DNA from: Actinernus sp. WN-2022
Lineage: Eukaryota > Cnidaria > Anthozoa > Actiniaria > Actinernidae
NCBI GenBank assembly: GCA_030867875.1
Contig: JAOWCC010000019.1
Location: forward strand, 74,614,861 to 74,678,860
Length of the DNA stretch: 64,000 nucleotides
Direction: 5' to 3'
Shown here: piece by piece, positions 58,691 through 64,000 of the stretch
How positions within the stretch are numbered: the stretch's first letter is position 1
How the letters are laid out: every line of letters starts with the position of its first letter
The notes under the pieces: model-generated
Seen by the model: only the letters and a program-made list of their open reading frames with translations
Told to the model about the DNA's origin: nothing
Databases searched by the model: none
Program-made: the position numbers and the translations under genes

Positions 58691-61600
58691 ATTGCAGAAT
58701 ATACAGTATATACATATAGGGTATATAGTGTATATATATACAGAATATACTGTATATATTGTATACATATACAGATTATATTACATGAGTATATTCTGTA
58801 TATTCCCCAGTTATATATATACACTATATACACACTGTATAGTATAAAGTGTATATAGTGTATATAGTGTATATAGTGTATATTCAGGCATCGCCTAGTA
58901 AAGAACGACAGAGTATATTCTGTATATAGTGTATATAAGTGTATATATATACACTATATACACACTGTATATGTATAAAGTGTATATAGTGTATATAGTG
59001 TATATATATACACTATATACACACTGTATAGTATAAAGTGTATATAGTGTATATTCAGGCATCGCCTAGTAAAGAACGACAGAGTATATTCTGTATATAG
59101 TGTATATAGTGTATATATATACACTATATACACACTGTATATGTATAAAGTGTATATAGTGTATATAGTGTATATAGTGTATATATATACACTATATACA
59201 CACTGTATAGTATAAAGTGTATATAGTGTATATTCAGGCATCACCTAGTAAAGAACGACAGAGTATATAGTGTATATTAGTGTATATAGTGTATATATAT
59301 ACACTATATACACACTGTATATGTATAAAGTGTATATAGTGTATATAGTGTATATATATACACTATATACACACTGTATAGTATAAAGTGTATATAGTGT
59401 ATATTCGCAATTCAGGCATCGCCTAGTAAAGAACGACAGAGTATATTCTGTATATAGTGTATATAGTGTATATATATACACTATATACACACTGTATATG
59501 TATAAAGTGTATATAGTGTATATAGTGTATATATATACACTATATACACACTGTATAGTATAAAGTGTATATAGTGTATATTCGCAATTCAGGCATCGCC
59601 TAGTAAAGAACGACAGAGTATATTCTGTATATAGTGTATATAGTGTATATTCAGGCAGTAAAGAACGACAGAGTATATTCTGTATATAGTGTATATATAT
59701 ACACTATATACACACTGTATATGTATAAAGTGTATATAGTGTATATAGTGTATATATATACACTATATACACACTGTATAGTATAAAGTGTATATAGTGT
59801 ATATAGTGTATATTCAGGCATCGCCTAGTAAAGAACGACAGAGTATATTCTGTATATAGTGTATATAGTGTATATATATACACTATATACACACTGTATA
59901 TGTATAAAGTGTATATAGTGTATATAGTGTATATATATACACTATATACACACTGTATAGTATAAAGTGTATATAGTGTATATTCAGGCATCGCCTAGTA
60001 AAGAACGACAGAGTATATTCTGTATATAGTGTATATAGTGTATATATATACACTATATACACACTGTATATGTATAAAGTGTATATAGTGTATATAGTGT
60101 ATATATATACACTATATACACACTGTATAGTATAAAGTGTATATAGTGTATATTCAGGCATCACCTAGTAAAGAACGACAGAGTATATTCTGTATATAGT
60201 GTATATAGTGTATATATATACACTATATACACACTGTATATGTATAAAGTGTATATAGTGTATATAGTGTATATATATACACTATATACACACTGTATAG
60301 TATAAAGTGTATATAGTGTATATTCAGGCATCACCTAGCTAGTAAAGAACGACAGAGTATATTCTGTATATAGTGTATATATTGTATATATATACACTAT
60401 ACACACTGTATATGCATAAAGTGTATATAGTGTATATAGTGTATATATATACACTATATACACACTGTATAGTATAAAGTGTATAAAGTGTATATAGTGT
60501 ATATAGTGTATATTCAGGCATCGCCTAGTAAAGAACGACAGAGTATATTCTGTATATAGTGTATATAGTGTATATATATACACTATATACACACTGTATA
60601 TGTATAAAGTGTATATAGTGTATATAGTGTATATATATACACTATATACACACTGTATAGTATAAAGTGTATATAGTGTATATAGTGTATATTCAGGCAT
60701 CGCCTAGTAAAGAACGACAGAGTATATTCTGTATATAGTGTATATATATACACTATATACACACTGTATATGTATAAAGTGTATATAGTGTATATAGTGT
60801 ATATATATACACTATATACACACTGTATAGTATAAAGTGTATATAGTGTATATAGTGTATATTCAGGCATCGCCTAGTAAAGAACGACAGAGTATATTCT
60901 GTATATAGTGTATATAGTGTATATATATACACTATATACACACTGTATATGTATAAAGTGTATATAGTGTATATAGTGTATATATATACACTATATACAC
61001 ACTGTATAGTATAAAGTGTATATAGTGTATATTCAGGCATCACCTAGTAAAGAACGACAGAGTATATTCTGTATATAGTGTATATAGTGTATATATATAC
61101 ACTATATACACACTGTATATGTATAAAGTGTATATAGTGTATATAGTGTATATATATACACTATATACACACTGTATAGTATAAAGTGTATATAGTGTAT
61201 ATAGTGTATATTCAGGCATCGCCTAGTAAAGAACGACAGAGTATATTCTGTATATAGTGTATATAGTGTATATATATACACTATATACACACCGTATATG
61301 TATAAAGTGTATATAGTGTATATAGTGTATATATATACACTATATACACACTGTATAGTATAAAGTGTATATAGTGTATATAGTGTATATTCAGGCATCG
61401 CCTAGTAAAGAACGACAGAGTATATTCTGTATATAGTGTATATAGTGTATATATACACACTATATACACACTGTATATGTATAAAGTGTATATAGTGTAT
61501 ATAGTGTATATATATACACTATATACACACTGTATAGTATAAAGTGTATATAGTGTATATTCAGGCATCGCCTAGTAAAGAACGACAGAGTATATTCTGT

Positions 61601-62792
61601 ATATAGTGTATATAGTGTATATATATACACTATATACACACTGTATAGTATAAAGTGTATATAGTGTATATAGTGTATATTCAGGCATCACCTTGTAAAG
61701 AACGACAGAGTATATTCTGTATATAGTGTATATATATACACTATATACACACTGTATAGTATAAAGTGTATATAGTGTATATAGTGTATATTCAGGCATC
61801 GCCTAGTAAAGAACGACAGAGTATATTCTGTATATAGTGTATATAGTGTATATATATACACTATATACACACTTTATATGTATAAAGTGTATATAGTGTA
61901 TATAGTGTATATATATACACTATATACACACTGTATAGTATAAAGTGTATATAGTGTATATAGTGTATATAGTGTATATTCAGGCATCACCTAGTAAAGA
62001 ACGACAGAGTATATTCTGTATATAGTGTATATAGTGTATATATATACACTATATACACACTGTATAGTATAAAGTGTATATAGTGTATATTCAGGCATCA
62101 CCTTGTAAAGAACGACAGAGTATATTCTGTATATAGTGTATATAGTGTATATATATACACTATATACACACTGTATAGTATAAAGTGTATATAGTGTATA
62201 TTCAGGCATCACCTTGTAAAGAACGACAGAGTATATTCTGTATATAGTGTATATAGTGTATATATATACACTATATACACACTGTATAGTATAAAGTGTA
62301 TATAGTGTATATAGTGTATATTCAGGCATCGCCTAGTAAAGAACGACAGAGTATATTCTGTATATAGTGTATATAGTGTATATATATACACTATATACAC
62401 ACTGTATATGTATAAAGTGTATATAGTGTATATAGTGTATATATATACACTATATACACACTGTATAGTATAAAGTGTATATAGTGTATATAGTGTATAT
62501 TCAGGCATCACCTAGTAAAGAACGACAGAGTATATTCTGTATATAGTGTATATAGTGTATATATATACACTATATACACACTGTATAGTATAAAGTGTAT
62601 ATAGTGTATATAGTGTATATAGTGTATATTCAGGCATCACCTTGTAAAGAACGACAGAGTATATTCTGTATATAGTGTATATAGTGTATATATATACACT
62701 ATATACACACTGTATAGTATAAAGTGTATATAGTGTATATAGTGTATATTCAGGCATCGCCTAGTAAAGAACGACAGAGTATATTCTGTATA
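58691..62792. repeat. 4.1-kb AT-rich palindromic satellite, 26 copies of a core block
   Basis: Each unit (about 106-185 bp) has a core block ATTCAGGCATCGCCTAGTAA with AGAACGACAGAGTATATTCT and flanking GTGTATATAGTGTATATA tracts. A 30-bp perfect palindrome centred on TATATATA (GTATATAGTGTATAT and its complement) occurs once or twice per unit. The array starts CAGAATATACAGTATA and ends GTATATTCTGTATA, an inverted relation. Reading frames across it are artefacts. Confidence 0.9.
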
Positions 62793-63344
62793 GCGATCAG
62801 AATTCCCATTTTTATACTTATCAAGCTGTTCATATAAAAGCGAAATCTCGTCGTAGAGGCCTACGACTCGTCCACGATTTCTTTTAAGGGTGTAATGGAG
62901 TTCTTCCATAGAGAAGTGCTCAATATAAATTTGAGGCAGGGCTTTTTCTCCTTTTTCGGAATCTCCCTCGTCGGATTCACCTTGGATTTCAGCTGCGTGC
63001 ATTTGAATCAATTCTGCTTCTAGCTTCTGAATCGGATGCAGAAAACGATTCAATGCAGGAGATTTTTTCTGTCCCTTGTCAGCCAACACAACGTTCCAAA
63101 GGATCAGTGGCTCCTTCCATTGCTCGCTGACCATCACACGTGTGTGAGGCCCCATGAAGTGAGATGACACCGATAGAAGAGGGAAGAAAATGAACTCCAA
63201 AGGACTACCAATGGCATTCGCATTTGCCTTGACAAGGTCTTCGATGGGTTCGGTAGTGGCTGTTACAAAATCCAGTACTACGTTTTGGGCTGCAGTAACT
63301 CGTCGATCAATGTCAGCAACAGAGAGGAAATTTTGTGAAGACAT
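62793..63344 (-). CDS. 5' part of a DUF3987-like gene, cut by the satellite
   Basis: Minus strand from ATG at 63344: MSSQNFLSVADIDRRVTAAQ, EFIFFPLLSVSSHFMGPHTR, EPLILWNVVLADKGQKKSPA and VVGLYDEISLLYEQLDKYKN, about 184 residues. The WNVVLA.KGQKKSPAL segment and the YDE..LYEQLDKYK block resemble the N-terminal half of DUF3987-type proteins (unknown function, related to phage primase-like YfjI in bacteria). The similarity is recalled, not computed. After NGNSDR the frame runs into the satellite at 62792, so the C-terminal half is missing here. No splice donor with good consensus was seen at the junction. It may belong to a mobile element. Confidence 0.6.
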
Positions 63345-64000
63345 ATTTTTTTGGTGCTGATACTAGTGCGATGGTTGCAGCGAATGACTTGTAGAAGGTA
63401 TTTGACTGTAATAAGATATTGGAAGCACAAGCCTCATTGCACAATTAAAACAATAACGGACTTAATATAACAATGGTTCGTGCCGCTCCAAGGAGACTAC
63501 TTTCAAGTTCATTAATCCCTGAGTATTCATCAATTACTTTGAAGGTTTCCGTTATTTGATTCTCAATGTTAGATAAAAATAAAAACCCATTGTTCCATTG
63601 TTGCTTTTATTAATGCGATCAACGTTATCGGTGTCCTCTTATCGCATGCATTGTAAAAAAGCCGTCAAAAGTTAAAGGAAACCGCATTTCTCACTTTCCG
63701 AAATGTTACACATCCAGTACTTGTTTCCGCCGCCGGCTTAGTGCGGCAAATACACATACCGGCTTTAATGCACTGGGACTAACGTCCTTGATTTTATTAT
63801 TTTACGACACACAAAAATTATGAAAACTTTTAATTATAGTTTTGATATATATTGTGTAATAAATATTGTGTAATACCTTTGCCGCGTTTTATTTGTATTT
63901 CATTAAGATTTACATGATTTATGTGCGACCTTGATTGCCCTTGATTGACACATGTTATCACGGAACTGAACTCTACAACTAGAACTGATTACACTTGATT
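63345..64000. other. Upstream flank of the DUF3987-like gene
   Basis: No coding exon recognised on either strand. A duplicated ATTGTGTAATA word occurs near 63850-63870. The promoter of the minus-strand gene, if active, should be here but no clear motif stands out. Confidence 0.35.

Noticed and set aside
58954..62757. Many similar minus-strand Tyr/Ile/Thr-rich ORFs
   Set aside because: They are translations of the AT palindromic satellite and have extreme composition; no gene.

Overview
This window is animal nuclear DNA, most likely from an anthozoan cnidarian and probably a stony coral. The placement rests on spliced genes with GT-AG introns, an AT-rich background crowded with small inverted-repeat elements and tRNA-derived SINEs, and a very long classical cadherin of the kind cnidarians carry. 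The species cannot be named from the sequence alone.

Positions 1115-46530 (+ strand) hold one complete gene, which I could splice by eye into 18 coding exons with matching phases at all 17 junctions. The exons sum to 13,467 coding bases, giving a 4,488-residue protein. It has a signal peptide, about 32 cadherin (EC) repeats, a membrane-proximal block (NC region, EGF, laminin-G, EGF, laminin-G, EGF), one transmembrane helix, and a cytoplasmic tail with recognisable p120-catenin and beta-catenin binding segments. This is the adhesion receptor of an adherens junction: the ectodomain binds neighbouring cells in a calcium-dependent way and the tail connects to catenins and actin. Oddities are a poly-Gly/Ala insert between the two catenin-binding segments, a Gly/Ser-rich insert in the second laminin-G domain, a furin-type RAKR site and a cysteine cluster in one EC repeat.

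The introns are filled with repeats. Intron 1 has two SINE copies and a MITE. Introns 4 and 5 carry the same MITE in opposite orientation around exon 5. Intron 7 has a SINE, a 1.4-kb long-TIR element and palindromic MITEs. Intron 8 has a hAT-like element with an 8-bp target duplication, two decayed non-LTR retrotransposons, a MITE and a 19-bp satellite with an 11-monomer higher-order pattern. Intron 12 has a MITE whose interior has grown into a 30-bp satellite. Intron 14 ends in a SINE whose pyrimidine-rich tail forms the acceptor tract of exon 15. Intron 16 has a 78-bp array inside another inverted-repeat element.

Downstream of the cadherin (46.8-64 kb) I see no second intact gene. There is repeat-derived sequence, a Gypsy-type retrotransposon broken by three insertions (51.0-53.9 kb), a minus-strand DIRS/PAT-like tyrosine-recombinase retrotransposon (54.1-58.7 kb), a 4.1-kb AT-rich palindromic satellite (58.69-62.79 kb), and the 5' part of a minus-strand gene resembling the DUF3987 family (62.79-63.34 kb), whose reading frame is cut by the satellite.
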